DNA of 64,000 nucleotides from Marsupella aquatica (taxonomy: Eukaryota; Marchantiophyta). The notes beneath the pieces were generated by a model. That model was not told the DNA's origin. It was given only the letters and a program-made list of their open reading frames with translations, and ran no database searches. The stretch spans positions 9,610,001 to 9,674,000 of the forward strand of contig OZ316893.1 in NCBI GenBank assembly GCA_973895155.1, in the 5' to 3' direction. Of this stretch, positions 50,401 through 63,801 are shown one piece after another. Position 1 is the first letter of the stretch, and every line of letters starts with the position of its first letter. The position numbers and the translations under genes are program-made.

Positions 50401-53400
50401 TGAGTAGGAACTATGGACAAGAAAGATCATACTCGTCTAGGGAGATGATCGTGGAAAGTTTAGGCGAATTGGGATTCCTGCAAGGACCTCATTGTCGCCT
50501 GTGGTACCTTTAACTTCTTGCCTTGTAAATTATTTCAGGAACATCATGCCCAACAATCACTTCTTTGACCCATTGTTGGGAAGAATGAGTTTTGTAGAAA
50601 ATACAACAGGGAGCCCGGTTCTCTGCACCTGATCCATTATTAAGTTCAACTTGAAAGAACTTGACAAAACCGATTTGTATACTATGGGCTGCACTTCCAC
50701 AGCCCAATGATAACATTCCGTTCTTTACTAGCCAAGACATCATTCGTATGCCTAAAAGTTTGTCGCAGTCATTGATCGTTTGTCTATCTGAATAAAATTT
50801 AGTGACCTTGTACCAGTTGTTCTTGAAATGGTTAGTTACTGACATTGATAAGGAAATTATCTAGTCAGATCATGGCCCTGATTAGGTCGGTTGGTTTGGT
50901 ATGTAGGTACTTCTGCTGCATCAGTAGCAATTCTTTAGTTGCTTTTAATAATAAATACTCTGCCTAGTCATGGGTGGGGTAATACAGAGAGATGTCCGCC
51001 ATAAATTCACTGTGAATGATACTAATCATCTGTATAGTAATCCTCGTTCTATCCAGCTAGTGGGTCTCCGAAATTTGATTTCACTTCAGAGAAAACGAAG
51101 CAGAGGTACTATCTATTGGCATTAAAGAAGAGACTGTGCTGTCCCTAGAATAGTAATCAAGCCGTTCACTATTCTTGTAACAATTATGTGGATGTAGTCT
51201 GCGGAGGCGTGACAGCATTATTCTGTGGTGAGCGGCGAGATGAGAAACTTGGTATGTCTCAGCAGAATTTTTGCTGCAGAAGAAGTAGGGCTGCCTTACG
51301 GTGCAACTGTGATTGTATAATCACTCATGACCTATTCTGTAGAATGAGGCCAAGCATGGCCTACTCTATAAAGTGAAGCATTGGTCCTAATTTCTCTGAT
51401 AATAGAAAATTTGATATTTAGACTACCTTTGAGTATGTGATATGAGGTGTTTCATACAAGAACAAAGTCTATATCTTGGTTGTGACACCCTCTTTTTTTT
51501 ATTCATATTCCAATCAGCCTGATTTTTAAGGGTTCGTTTTTGGGTTTTCTTTTACTTCAGGGCGGCAAATATCACCTTGTGCCGAGAAGATGCTAAGACT
51601 ATTCTTTATCTAATTTCCTAGATAACATGTCACAATTTATGAAAAAAGATGCTAAGAATATTTTTTATCTAGTTTTACTAGATAAATTTATTAGATGCTA
51701 AAAACATTCTTTATCTAATTTTACTAGATAAATTTATTAGGGCCTGATCTCCTAGTCAGATCTCCTAGTCAGATCTCCCTAGATTTAGATCCCTACTGTA
51801 GATAAGTGTCAAATTCTGACTAATGGGTCTAATCTGGCTAATGCATCTCTCTACTATAGGATCTGGCCGATGGGGTGGTCAGGTAAAAAGCTGATTTTGG
51901 CTAATGGGGTCTGTGGTTAGGTAAGAAACTGCTGATGTTGGCATTGAGGTCTTGTGCTCGGTCCTCTGATTCGAGGGAACAGTAGTTACAGTATGTCAGG
52001 AGGACTCTAATTATGTCCTTACAAGATAGAACAAGTTTCTAAAAGAAATTCTCATGGGTTTTGGAGAAGCTCATTGGGTGAGCAATGGTGACCCTTCGTA
52101 TCCTGTTTGGTAGCAAACTAAAATTTATGATTTGCGCAAAATCGAATATGCAGTCCTTCTGACGGAAACAGTCGTACCCACTTTCGTTGTAGATTGTTAA
52201 GAACAACTCAAGATTTGAGTGTGCTTCCATCCCTATTTTCACTCCTCGTGACACAAACAACTGGCGCTAACTCGAGCCATTATACGAGGTTTATCAGCGC
52301 ACCGACCTCTTTCTAAGTGACAAGTTTCGCCCCGTGCTACTCAGCAGTGATTCCTGCTTTCTGTTGAACGAAATTCGGTCGGCAGTAACTAGCATCAGTT
52401 AGGAACGCAGGCCAGATTGGGACTCGCTCCACCGCTGCTAGGAGGAAGTAAACCCACTCCTGCTTGCTTCTTGTTACCAGTGATCTTCTTGCTACTCGCT
52501 TCCCTGCCGCACTCTTCTAATCAAATAACAATGCTACATCCTCAAGCAGCAGAGTATCCCAACCTGATTTCCTAAGTAATATTGTTCAATTACCCTGGTG
52601 CAAATGAGAGCCATACCGTCAACCACAACTGTAATCTCCCATCCTGATTGACAAGTGTGCTTCAAATGATTTCTAACATACAACAATAAAAATGGCGAAG
52701 CTAGACTTCGGGCCCGGCATTTTCATCTCGTGAGAAATCCACCCAAATGTTCAACTGGCAGCTGCATGGCCGACAAGAGTTTAGAAGGCCCAGGCCAACT
52801 GTCTCCATGGCATGAAGGTACGTGCTCCAACTTACTACCAACCAGAAAGAAAGGCCAGAGAATGCGCTGGGTCTAGTACAAACACTAGGCTCCCATCTAC
52901 AGCGCTTGTTAAAACGGGGCTGCATTGCTCTTCGCTGGCCCTCGTTCCCTGTTACTAGTGAACAAAGTTAGGAAATTCGCAGTGCATGTTTTTACCCAAA
53001 TGTGAGAAGCGGGCCATCATCTCAGACGGAAAAGCGCGTCCATTACAATATGCCCCGTCGTATAAAAGGATATCGCTAGCATTTCACCCGTTTATGATCG
53101 CTACGAGCGCAACAAGACAACAACACAACAGAACGTGGTATGTGCATCCATTACTTTGAAGGTACCATGTGTTGACCATCACAGTGAAGAAGGCGTCGAT
53201 CATGCATGAGAGCGAAATTTAGTGCACAAGACTTGCATACATGCGGAAGGAACTTTTGTCCTTTATTTTTGTGGTGATGATTTAGTTATCGGAATTACAA
53301 TGAAGGGGCTATTTGGCTAGAAAATTACAGCTGCTCCAATTTTGGCTACCCTCTCAGATTTAAAGAAAGAGCCAACAGCAAAGAGGCCCTCTTCCTCTCA

Positions 53401-53552
53401 CTGCATTGCATGTAAAACGAAAGCAGTCATCGAAAAATTACTAGTAAGCTTGTTGCTTACTGCTTGAGGAGAATCCTGAGAGAGGGAAGAACCTATACAT
53501 ACAGTACTCCTCTACCACAGTTACCCTCTCCTCATCCCGTTGCTTCTACTGC
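50401..53552. other. intergenic between NdhN and the TLP18.3-like gene
   Basis: The two flanking genes converge on this stretch, so it holds both 3' ends. No gene is supported; a minus-strand frame at 50510-50845 shows no recognisable domain. CCTAGTCAGATCT is tandemly repeated near 51750-51778. Confidence 0.45.
51585..51740. repeat. tandem hairpin-forming units
   Basis: Three units of about 45-60 bp each contain GATGCTAAGA-like sequence followed by an inverted repeat TTTATCTA..TAGATAAA (51606-51625, 51664-51686 and 51710-51732). Each can form an 7-9 bp stem with a 5-7 nt loop. Confidence 0.75.
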
Positions 53553-54985
53553 TCACTTCTTAGAGACGTAGGCATAGTATTGGGCCATGGGAACCACAAA
53601 TGCAATGACCAGAAGGCCTCCAACCACAGTAGTGAACTGCCCTCTCTTCTCCTCAGTCTCCTCCTTGGTCTTGAAATTAGACTCCCTCTTCACCTCCTGG
53701 AATTTGGGGCCGGGCACATCCGGCTGACCCCGGATGGCGTTGATCAACCGCTTCGCAGTGGAGCTGAACGCCTCGTTGTACTTCTCATCCGTGGCCAGGA
53801 CGGGTAGATTCTCAGTAGAAACCCCATCCAACACCGACTCCCCCACAGCCTTGATGAAAGCTGGGCCACCAGTGACAGCCCCCTCCTTTTGGGTCGTCAC
53901 CAGGAGCACAATCCCCTTCTTGTTGCCCTCCTCAATGGTGGGATACCATTTCTCCAGCACCTGATTTGAAAAAAACCAGGAATTGCCAAAAATAAGCCAC
54001 CATAATCTTCATTTTCCTATTCCATTCACTTTTCGGTAATGTGGTAGAACCGTTGCACATCGCTTAGCACAACGTGAACACAGCATTCATATTATCTGTA
54101 ACATTGAAGTATGAATATCACCACATCACTGAATAACATTGGCAACAGTAAACACACTTTTTAAATTTCTCTGTATCATTGAAATGCGAATGTCAACACA
54201 TCACTACATGGTCTTGGCAGAACATGAAAACAAGCACTATATACTGTTCATTTGACACAAGCAATTGCCATTCCATCATCTACACCACAGCACATTGCAC
54301 ATCCTCAAAGCAGCTGTCGCTAGATTCCTAATAAGTGGATTCGGCGTGCATAGATCCTCAATAAGAGATGAGAAGGCTCTTCATATCACTCTTTTGAATA
54401 ACCAACCTGCAGAAAAAGAGAAAAAGGCAAAGAAACCAGCTAACTAGCCAACTAATGAATCGGCACCTGGTCGGCGAATTCGAAGGCGTCGGCCTTGGTG
54501 GTGAGTTTTCGGAGCGTGATCAAGTCAATGCGGTACCCCTCGGTGGCCTCCAATTCGCTCAGAATGCTCTTCAGCTCGCTCTTGGTCACGCGGTTGAGCA
54601 CGCTGGCATCGTCGACCACATACCCTTCCTTGCTGGGCCCGAACGTGAGGATCGTTGTCTCGTTGGCGATGGCGGGAGACGCCGGAACGACAGGAGACAA
54701 TTCCAGCAACGCCGAGAGCCCGAATGCGGCCAGCCCCGTTGCCGCCACACGCGCTGCCCGCCCCAAATCGCTCGCCAAGCCCGCGCGGCAAACGCCACTC
54801 TTCGATGTCACGCTCTCGTTCTTGAAGGCCGTGAGCGGGCGGAAACGCAACGATTCGCCACCATGGTTCTTGTGAGCGCCCGACGACAGCTTCCTGCCGC
54901 TGGTGCTGCTGCTGGTGCTGCTGATTCGCGTGGACGAAGCGAGAGATTGCGAGGAGAGCCTCTCGGCCCAGCAGCAGCTCGCCAT
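53553..54985 (-). CDS. TLP18.3: thylakoid TPM-domain protein, TLP18.3-like
   Basis: Two exons, 54985-54467 and 53960-53553, joined in phase 0 across a 506-bp intron, encode 308 residues (Arabidopsis At1g54780 has 285). TLP18.3 is a thylakoid lumen protein with acid phosphatase activity that helps photosystem II repair and supercomplex assembly. The first 75 residues are Ser-rich and basic (plastid transit peptide). A hydrophobic stretch with Ala-rich cleavage site (ATGLAAFGLSALLELSPVVP, ending PAIAN) follows, suiting a thylakoid transfer signal. The TPM domain spans about residues 115-240: EGYVVDDASVLNRVTKSELK, LEATEGYRIDLITLRKLTTK, then across the junction DQ/VLEKWYPTIEEGNKKGIVLL. The C-terminus has one membrane helix (VVGGLLVIAFVVPMAQYYAY), consistent with membrane anchoring. 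The ATG at 54985 opens the frame in good context. Confidence 0.94.
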
Positions 54986-57900
54986 GGCCGAGTGATTCGC
55001 TTGCTCCTCAGCTCAAAGCTCGAGCTCCCGCGAGCGACACAGCCAATGCGTCGAACGGAATTGCGATGCAGAGCAGCAGTGTCTGTCGATCAGAAAAGCA
55101 GATCGACAGAGGACAGTTTCGAAGGAGTCGGGTTAGTCCGAGAGAGCGCGGGGGAAGGGCCGAGGGCCGAGGGCTGAGGGCTGAAGCGGATAAGGTGCCA
55201 GGCCCGGACTGCCCAAGGGTCTCGTGTCAAGTTTTGGATCCCCGCGAAGCGAATCTGCGAATGCGATGAGAGGTACAGATTTTTTGCATCGTTTATTAAA
55301 CAAAAACAAACACAAGTATGGAAAGTGAACCCAGGATGGACCATCATGTTCCACATAGTGGTCCGTGTGGTCCGTGTGAGTTTTAGGACTTATAACTTGA
55401 TGTTTGTAAGTGTTAAAATAAATTTTTTAGTTTTTACCTGCAAGGCAACTAGAGAAGGAGGAGGCAACTAGAGAAGGAGGAGACTGAAAAGCATACAAGC
55501 CCTCATATTTCATATTAACACAATAAAAATTAATCTAATAGATTTTACTTCCACATTCCATGATCAATAACTCAACCTAAATGGTCAGAAATTCACTGTC
55601 ACTTTGATGGAAGAGTAGCTTACCTCCTCTAACACATCTTCAAATGAAAAAAATAATCATTTATGAGGTAAAGTTATTACAATTAAACTCAGATTTTGGG
55701 AAATGTGGTCCATGGGGGTCTCAAATGACCAACATTGTGGTCCATGGTAGCATAGTTTCCAGAAGTATGGATGGCGAGACTAATGCTGGGATAGACCACT
55801 ACCATGAACCTGGCAACCAGAATGGAGCAGGTTACTGCTTCCCAGAAAGTATGGATTTTAGGAAGAAAAAGTGCTACCTGAATACAACAAAAGGTTTTCT
55901 TTAGTCCTTCCGGGTTGCAATGGTTTATCTGGGCATTTTGTCAGACATTTGGGGCCTCCAGTTTCCTGGATGGACCTAATTGTTTGACCAAATGCCTGGA
56001 TGGGCTGCATATTTTTAGGGGGAATTCTCAAATGGTAGTCCGGGTAAAGCTAAATGAAAAGTGAACCCTTGTTTGTTATTGTGATGCAAAACAAGTATCC
56101 TTTTCATTTAGACATTTTGCCTGGCCTTGTTGTCTACCCTGTCACTTGGTCATTTTCCTGTCACACTTTCTTTCTCCTGCACATGCACAAACAAAAAAAC
56201 ACTGCTATCTATCTAATGTAGAATCCTCACCTTGCTCTGGAACAAATTACCCAGCTTAAGGTTTGTGAAATTAAAGAAATGCCCCTCCTAATTCTCTAGA
56301 ATGCAAGTGTTTCTTATGCTGCCAGCATTGTGGGCTGCCATTGACATTAGCAATAAGCAAACCTCCTTTGCTGTAGAATGTGCACTGTCATGGATAGTAC
56401 AATACAAGATAGGCTATGATCTATTGCAAGTCATCTCATAACTGCGAAGATATGAGAAACAAGGGACGCCTTCTCCTACCCCGTACAGGGCAACAGTACT
56501 GTTTGTAATTTCCTCATTTTTGTGAATTTCATAAATCTCCCAGTGTCAGCATGGTATTCCATGGAAAAAGGTGTCTTACACATCTGATCTGCACCATTTA
56601 ATCTTCCAAGATTTAAGGATTATTGCTGGATCTTGCAACAAGGGTCTCCAAGGAGCAGAAGGTGGTGAATATGATACAAAAAATGAGGTATAATTGTTTT
56701 CCTCCCAGTTTTCCTTTGCATAGGTAGCTAACCCAAGTCTTGGGGATGAGAATTTGGCAAAAATTTGTTGATAAAGAAATCATTGATTCAAACATTAAAA
56801 CTCACTAGGATAGCATACTTTATGGTAACAGTGCACAATTTATTACCTGTAAACCAAATATGACATTACATGGAAATTAGTTTGAGGACCCTTTGGTTAT
56901 GTACGTTTATTTTATTGAACTATTTGGAGCCATGAAGAGTTTCACATTGGAATAGATAGATGAGAAGACAAAGATTAAATGGAAGGATTCTAATAAAATG
57001 CATAGAGAGATATGCTTAGTAGACCCCCTTCTGGAAAAATTTTGCTTAAAACCCCCTCGATACTTTTCTCCAATCTGGACCGTTGATGGACCTTTTGATC
57101 TCAGATCTGGACTATTGATAAACCTCAGGGGGTCGATCAAGTAACAACTTTCATTTTGGGGGTTGATCAAGCAAATACCTCAAATACATCTTAAAGGTAG
57201 TTAGAACAATTTCATTGATGACAAGTAGAGTAAGTTAGTGGTAATACTGAGGGTAATTCTCCATGTAAAATGTTTCACTTAGTACCTCTATGTATATAGA
57301 ATAGATGTAACATTAATTCCAAGCATTTATTTCATGCAAAATATTACTTTGTTCATTGTAATTGAAAGGCCTTAGATTCCTCTGGTATTCCTTTACCCAT
57401 AGTAGTTATGGTGTTTGTTACTTTTTCTTGTTACTCTTCTATGAATATTAGCAAAAAGGTTTCTTAAGCTACTTTGGTAAATGTTAGAGTAGTTGAAGAG
57501 TTTCTTTCTAATTGTCCATATATCAAAAATGTGTAAATTAAATAGAAAACTGAAACAGATTACCAGAAGACACTGATATATCAATCACAACTCATTCAAA
57601 GATTATTTTCTTTCACCCCTATTTAACCTTTTCTTTGTTTACTTGAAAATGTTATTTTCAGTTTTCCATTGTTTATATAGTTTCAGGGTGTAACTGTTTT
57701 TCTTTGCCTTGCCTCAAACACCAATATTCAAATTTGGTTCTTCTTACATAACTTAAGGTTTTTGTTTGTAACAAATCATGCTGATGTGGCTGCACATGCA
57801 TCTAGGAATTTTGTAAGGAACTTCCCACAGGTCCCTAATAAATAATTTGCTTCTTGACAAGATCCTCTTTCGTGTCCTTGCAAGATGTCCTCTACAGGCC

Positions 57901-58729
57901 ACATTGGTCAGTAGAATTCTTACATGGAGCAGATCTAACTAGTGTGTCCATTTGGTGCCTAATATTATCAAACACATTGAGCATGGGCATGTTCTGAGCA
58001 AGGCAAAGTGGAAACTGGACCCTCATCTTTTAATTAGTTTTCCTCAATAAGTACCCCTACCCCAGACCTTGAGCGGCCCTGTGTGTGTGAGATGTTGAAC
58101 CCCAAGTCGTTGACCGAGTGATTCAGTGCGTGAGGTGACGGTTTGTTCAGACCTATTCCTTGGCACTTCTGAACATTACCTTATCACCTTGGCAACCAGT
58201 GTGCCTCACATTTACAACTTTGGAGGGGGAGGGGGAACTCGACACATTTGGATGTAGAGGTTAACTCAGTCTTGGGTTGAACTATGGTTAGTATGTTAAC
58301 TAGGGTTAGAGTAAACCCTAGTTGAAGAGTTGGTCCTTATCTCTTCAACTTCTATGTGATGTGAGAACACACAAGAGAGTTCTCAAGAGAGAACACACTG
58401 ATATAGTAAAAGATGAAAGCTTGAAGAGATGAGAGCTATGATGATGCTTGAGTAAACACATAACCATTAATAAAGTTTGGTCTTCCCGTGGACGTAGTCA
58501 ACCTTGAGACGAATCACGTAACTATTGAGCACGTGTATGTTTGGAGTGTTTTTCTTGATCTGATTTCTCCCCACATTGGACACCCAGGTACAAACAGTTA
58601 CTGACTTTGAAGGCCTCGTTTTGCCACTCTTTCCCCTTTTGGCCACATTTCACCTGTGGAAGGATGGACAGAACTACTGTCCATCTAGAGCCCTCACTTC
58701 ACTTGGAATGATGGTCCCTCTCTTCACTG
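54986..58729. other. intergenic upstream of the TLP18.3-like gene
   Basis: The first 250 bp are GC-rich and probably the promoter and leader of the minus-strand TLP18.3-like gene. The rest is AT-rich and holds a dispersed repeat (next entry). No other gene is supported. Confidence 0.4.
55335..55747 (+). repeat. dispersed repeat of about 400 bp, copy 2
   Basis: Counterpart of 24771-25144. It contains a local duplication of GGCAACTAGAGAAGGAGGA near 55443-55480. Its ends show an imperfect inverted repeat: ATGGACCATCATGTTCC near 55335 against the reverse complement ATGGACCACAATGTTGG of its right end. Confidence 0.75.
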
Positions 58730-59946
58730 CCTAGGGTCTAGAGTGAAGACTCTAGACAATGACTGTGGAGCCATACCTGAAGTTTGGGGGTGAAAACTGG
58801 GGATTGGAGGGTAGGTTTAGTCTCCAAAGTTGATTCATGGGGCTTGAATGTACCCAAGTCTATTTATGTTCAAAGAAAGGACACTCGGGCTAATGTAAAT
58901 CAAAGCTCATGGACACAAGTGCACGCTTTAGAATTGAGGTCTCACATGGCTCTCACATCGCGTGTTCCAGGAAAGCGCGTGTTCCAGGAATTTGGTTACC
59001 ATGTTTCATGTACATGGGTCCCATCATTCGTACCGCGTTCTGCCTCACACCTATATAGACACCCTCGAAGTCGTCATCCTGACCCCATTCCAGTCCATTC
59101 CAGTCCATCCCATCCAATCTCGGCTCACCGGCTGTTACCTACCCCGCTCAGTTCCATATCACCTCACTCGTGTTTCCCTCGTCCCCCTTTGACCAGGTTT
59201 TGGAAGGCAGAATGGCCAACGTTCGATGAGTTCCGTTTTGCGTTACTTTTGCAACAGGTCCAGTTGCGCGGCCTGTCGCCGGGCATGCTCTCTCCCTTTC
59301 TCCCTTCTTCGCCCGGCCCCCCCCCCCCCCCCCCTCCCAAAAAGAAAAAAAATTCAATTCCAAAGCGAGGTACTCGGATTTTGTCCCCTCGAAGTTATCA
59401 CAAGTTCTCCTCCTTCGTGTTGAAATCCTACTGTGAAGAATCGCAAAACAATTAAAAGTAGACTTCGTTTGTAAAAGGTTCAACTAGAATGCGAGTGCTC
59501 GGATTATCTTCTCCTCTTTTGTGCTGAGAAAAAGACTCAATTCGACTTTCACGTATATTGTCATCGTGTGGTAGGGACGTTACTACAGATGACACTTGAC
59601 GAAAGAGCCGGGAAAGCTCACCTCAATTAAAAAATGGAAGCTGTACAAAACAGGGACCCAGACGAGGCAAATGAATTTTTGTACAGCGTACTTTTCCAAG
59701 GGATTGACCAATGTAATTGCGCGGATGGTGTACATAACGCGCAACGCATCGATTCCGCTTTGTCTATTTCTATCAGGGGCACTTGCTGCGCAATTACAGA
59801 AACAAAGGGAGCGCCACAATCCTGTTCTGAAAAACTTTTTGCCTTTCCAAAAAATGGTGATTGCCAAGGTGAAGGGAGTCCGCGTACCCATCTAAATTTG
59901 CTTTGAGGGAAAACAATGTAGAGAGCCCTACTAAATAAATTCTTCG
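58730..59946. other. intergenic with a short repeat fragment and poly-C tract
   Basis: 58738-58790 (TAGAGTGAAGACTCTAGACA) resembles the leader of the repeat family at 34390 and 47870. A run of about 18 C lies at 59317-59334. The long frame at 58784-59455 runs through CATTCCAGTC repeats and the poly-C tract and is not credible as a gene. The stretch next to 59946 is probably the 3' end of the exchanger gene. Confidence 0.45.
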
Positions 59947-62344
59947 CTATCTAAGCCCACGCGTCATTAAAGATTTGATATCCAAAGCACAAGCCAGACG
60001 CGTAGCGAGAAATAAAGTGTATAGAATCCACTGACCCACTCCGAAGCGTTTCGTCGGCTGCATGTCTCGTGACATCATAAGCAAAGACCAAACTAATCCA
60101 ATCACCAAGAATGCCAGTGTAATGAAGATTGTGCTATCTTCTGGAATGGCGAACGGAGAAGGGTAGGTTTTCCAGCTTTCCAGAAGAAATGAGACCCCGA
60201 TCCCTATCAGAGTGTTAAACATGGGTCCAGCATAACAACCTGAGAATGAAGTCTGCACACGACGGTCACCGTGAGACGCTAAAGCCAGGTTTGACATCAT
60301 GTCTCCGATTGAATTGCCCCACGCCAGCACAGTCAGACCAAAAATGGCCGGATCGATCTGCCAAACTGCTCCTAGAGCCACCAGAACAGCCACAAGCTCC
60401 ACGGCGATAACATAAAACCATACCATACTCATGATGAATCCACCAGCCGCCCACAGCGCCTTACAACTGACGGGTGGATGATCCTTTCTCAAAAATATCA
60501 ATGACAAAACTCCCAGCACAATCCCGACACTCCCAGCGACAATGTATTCCGCCCGAGCACTGCCAAAGGGTCCGCCATCCTCCCCGTCCCATACCAAGGC
60601 AAGCAGAATAGGTGCAAACGTGACACTACAAACAGCATAGCCCTTGGACCACAGACGACCGTCTTGTATAAGAGGGATGGTCAGCCGACGAGGTACGGTA
60701 AGAGTACACGTAAGACATGAGAAAACTCCTCGAAGACTGCACCAATTCAATTTCTCAATCTCCTCCTCATCCGATAGTTGCGGGTTGGGAATGAGAGGAG
60801 ATTCTTGCCCTTCGATGTCTCCATTAGGTGCCAATCTCCCCGGGGGCAACGGAGTCTCATCAACAGAAGCAACATCTGTTGGTCAAAGATATCCACAAGC
60901 TGAGCATCAGTAACCAGATTCGCTAACTTCACATAGAAGGGCAGAAAGTTCTAAAAGTATCCATTCAAAAAAACTGTAACTATCAACAGACTTCTTGGTC
61001 CCACAGTGGACATTTTCTGTACTTTTTATCAGGGCTGGAGAAGCAAATGAATTGCCATAACAGACAATGAGCGTGCATGGACTTTCAATTACAACACGAG
61101 AATTTGCTGTAGAGCTGGGCTTGCAAGCTCACTCTTCTCATCTTGAACGCTTTTGGACTGCCACAGTCGCAGATTATTTGCACCGAGTAATCTCATAGTA
61201 ACACTGGACGAGAATCCTAGAACGCATCCATACCTACAATTCCGAAGAGACGGAGCTTTCAGTGAATACCTGTGAGAAGAGGTGTTCCGAGGGAGTCGTT
61301 GGAGCTGTTGACCCGCCACGTGATAAACTCTACGGCAAGTACGACGCCCACATAGATTACATAGATCGCAAGATAAGCGACAGCCTCCAAGAAACGAATT
61401 TCCCCGTCAGAGAGAATGTAGGTTAGCGCTGCCAGACTAACCAGAAAGAACGTAACATCTCTCAGGAAGGCGCCGCGATCCAGTTCTACATTAGAACCTG
61501 ATGATTTAATCGCTAGACCAACGGATCCCGCCACCACGGTCGACACGAACATCGCACCACCCAACACAGAGTTCAATCCGACCTGCCCTTGCCCTGAATG
61601 ACTGGCAAACGCCGCGATGCTGGCGAACACATCCGGCGCCCCATTTCCAAATGGAAGGAGTGTCACCCCCGCAAGGGTCGACGACATTGACAGAAATTGC
61701 GATAGTCTATGCATTGAGTCACAGAAAAAATTATGTGCAGTGTCCCCTAACGTGTAGAACAGAGCAGCCAAGTAGAGAATGAGAGCAGCATAAGCGAAAA
61801 CTGAGGTCCCAGAGAAATTGCAGAAAAACACCTCTGTGTACTCAATTAGGGTTCCCGAGCTGCACTCCGGTGTTGCCCTTACGTAGGAGCATGAATCCGA
61901 GTACCCCGGGTGCTCCCAGGCGTCGGTGCAAGTTGACCCCTGGGTAGTCTTCTGAACGGGAATCGCAACTTTCAATTCACTCCCACTTTCAGGAGACAAG
62001 TCCAGTGGCTGTAAAACCTCTCCCCCATCAAATTCTGATTCTTGTGAATAAAGCTTTCGAATTGAATCCTCTCCATTTTGAGTCACATCCTCACCAACAC
62101 TTTCTGCCAGACGTCTCACTGCTGGTCTCGATGCGTCACCTTCTCGTACACTACTACTACTACGGCCTATTTGACTCGGACCTAGGTTCTCCGAAAAATC
62201 CCACTTGGGAGGAAACTGGTGATAATTCAAAGGACCGTTGCCCGCGAGTCCTGCTCCTCGGTGGAGAACAAAGAGAACGAAAATGATGGACGAACCCAAC
62301 CGAATGCTGGGACGAATTACACGACGCCATACAGAGTATGTCAT
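59947..62344 (-). CDS. CCX: cation/calcium exchanger, CCX family
   Basis: Two exons, 62344-61270 and 60875-59947, joined in phase 1 across a 394-bp intron, encode 667 residues. CCX proteins are CaCA-superfamily antiporters that exchange cations (Ca2+, K+, Na+ or others) for each other or protons across plant membranes. The N-terminus has a hydrophobic signal/first helix (SSIIFVLFVLH), then about 110 residues of hydrophilic sequence. The conserved CCX entry segment follows (HPGYSDSCSYVRATPECSSG, then YTEVFFCNFSG). The first alpha-repeat is PFGNGAPDVFASIAA (Gly233-Asp238). A polar loop at about residues 359-425 includes the start of exon 2. The second alpha-repeat is WGNSIGDMMSNLALA (Gly545-Asp550), then GCYAGPMFNTLIGIG. 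Both repeats carry the ion-binding Asn and Asp. About a dozen membrane helices can be seen. The ATG at 62344 is the first in frame. Substrate and membrane cannot be told from sequence. Confidence 0.95.
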
Positions 62345-63801
62345 GCTGCCACTGCTGCTCTACGTATTGTCGCTTGAAGAAGAGCCGCTTTGCAATTCCA
62401 TGGGTTTGCAATAGAGCAACAATCTTCAGGTGCTCCTTCTTCGCTCGGTTCGGAGCAAGTTTCTCGAAGCACTTTTTTTTCTCCTCACGAAACAAGTCGA
62501 GTGTACAAACAAGGGCCCTGCCTGACCGCGCCAAAAGCACGAGGTGGTAGGTTGGAGGAAACCTGCATCCGCAATTTCCTTCAAAGTTGCTTACTAACAT
62601 TCATCATTATCCGCTGCCTTCGGACCAAAGCAACTTGTCGGTCGCAATCACTGGCGACACAGCAAACGACCGCTTCAGATTGTGTTTTGTACGCCTCACG
62701 GACGGAAAGAAACCTTCAGGACGGGCGACTTTGAAAGATCGTGCAATCCGCCCGAGAATTTCCGGGACGACGCCCTGCAATGTGACCAACTAGCTCGATT
62801 TCCCTCTCAATTCATTCTTGATTTCCGAAGACTCACCACGAGATTCGACTCTCGACATAACTACTGTACACAGCAGGAGGTGATCAACCTCTGCCACACA
62901 CTCTTCGCCTCTATCAATGTACACGTGATTTCTGCGTACTCATCAGAATAGTACACTCCCGATGAAACTCCAGCATAAGAGGCTCTCTGCCACGACGAAG
63001 AGTCGACACTCGAAGAAACTCCAGATTGCTAGGCGACCAACTACCACATCACTCGACTCTCAACGAGAAGCACAACGGGGTGAACTTCAAGCACAAGAGT
63101 CGACTCACGACGAACCTACCAAAGGTTGCGTGGTGATCACCTGTGTATGGCTCACTCTGTCTCGCTCGCTGGCAATGCTACTGTATCATATTTGTAGCTC
63201 ATTCGAATGTCAAGAAATCGGAATTGTAGCTCCACATCTTCTCTGGTTTGTCAATCGGGATATTATCAACTTGCGCTAAACGAGTTTACGACAAACCCAC
63301 GACATGATACCACCGCGCCGGAGGACACGTCCCAAGAGGACTGGACTCCCAATCACCGATGTCTCCCGTAGCAGTCTATCGCAGTATGGCAGATTCCCGT
63401 GTCGAGGCGGCACTGTAAGCCGTGTTGTCGACAGGACCGTCACGTCCATGAACTTACTGTAACCTGGATCTCCTTTACTCTATTCGGACGTGACACTCGG
63501 GTGTGTCATCGGGGTTTACAGTCTCGGAATATCGGATTGTTTACAGTCCTATGGAAGTATGGAGTAATGCAGTGTACGGCCGTGTACTCGGAGTTGAGTC
63601 ATAACAAAGCACCGACCACAGACAGTCAGCTGACACGACTCACCACTAACAGAATCTGTAGCGTCGTCTGTAGCTCTCTGGCTACATTGTCATTGGCTGT
63701 CCATCAGCAACATTACACTAATTGTGTAGATTAATCCATGGGCCGAAGATTCATGGAGACTAGTCCTTGTTTTGTCATTAAATGCACCTAGGTTCTCCCC
63801 C
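62345..63801. other. upstream region of the exchanger gene
   Basis: Probably promoter and leader of the minus-strand CCX gene near 62345-62600. Beyond that, short frames on both strands, and recurring GAAACTCCAG and AGTCGAC motifs at 62960-63110, without a supported gene. Confidence 0.4.

Noticed and set aside
58784-59455. 223-codon plus-strand frame with Pro-rich part
   Set aside because: Runs through CATTCCAGTC repeats and an 18-C tract that encodes the Pro run; no conserved domain.
59596-59895. Frames of about 100 codons on both strands downstream of the exchanger gene
   Set aside because: Mutually overlapping in three frames with no conserved features; probably 3' untranslated or intergenic DNA.
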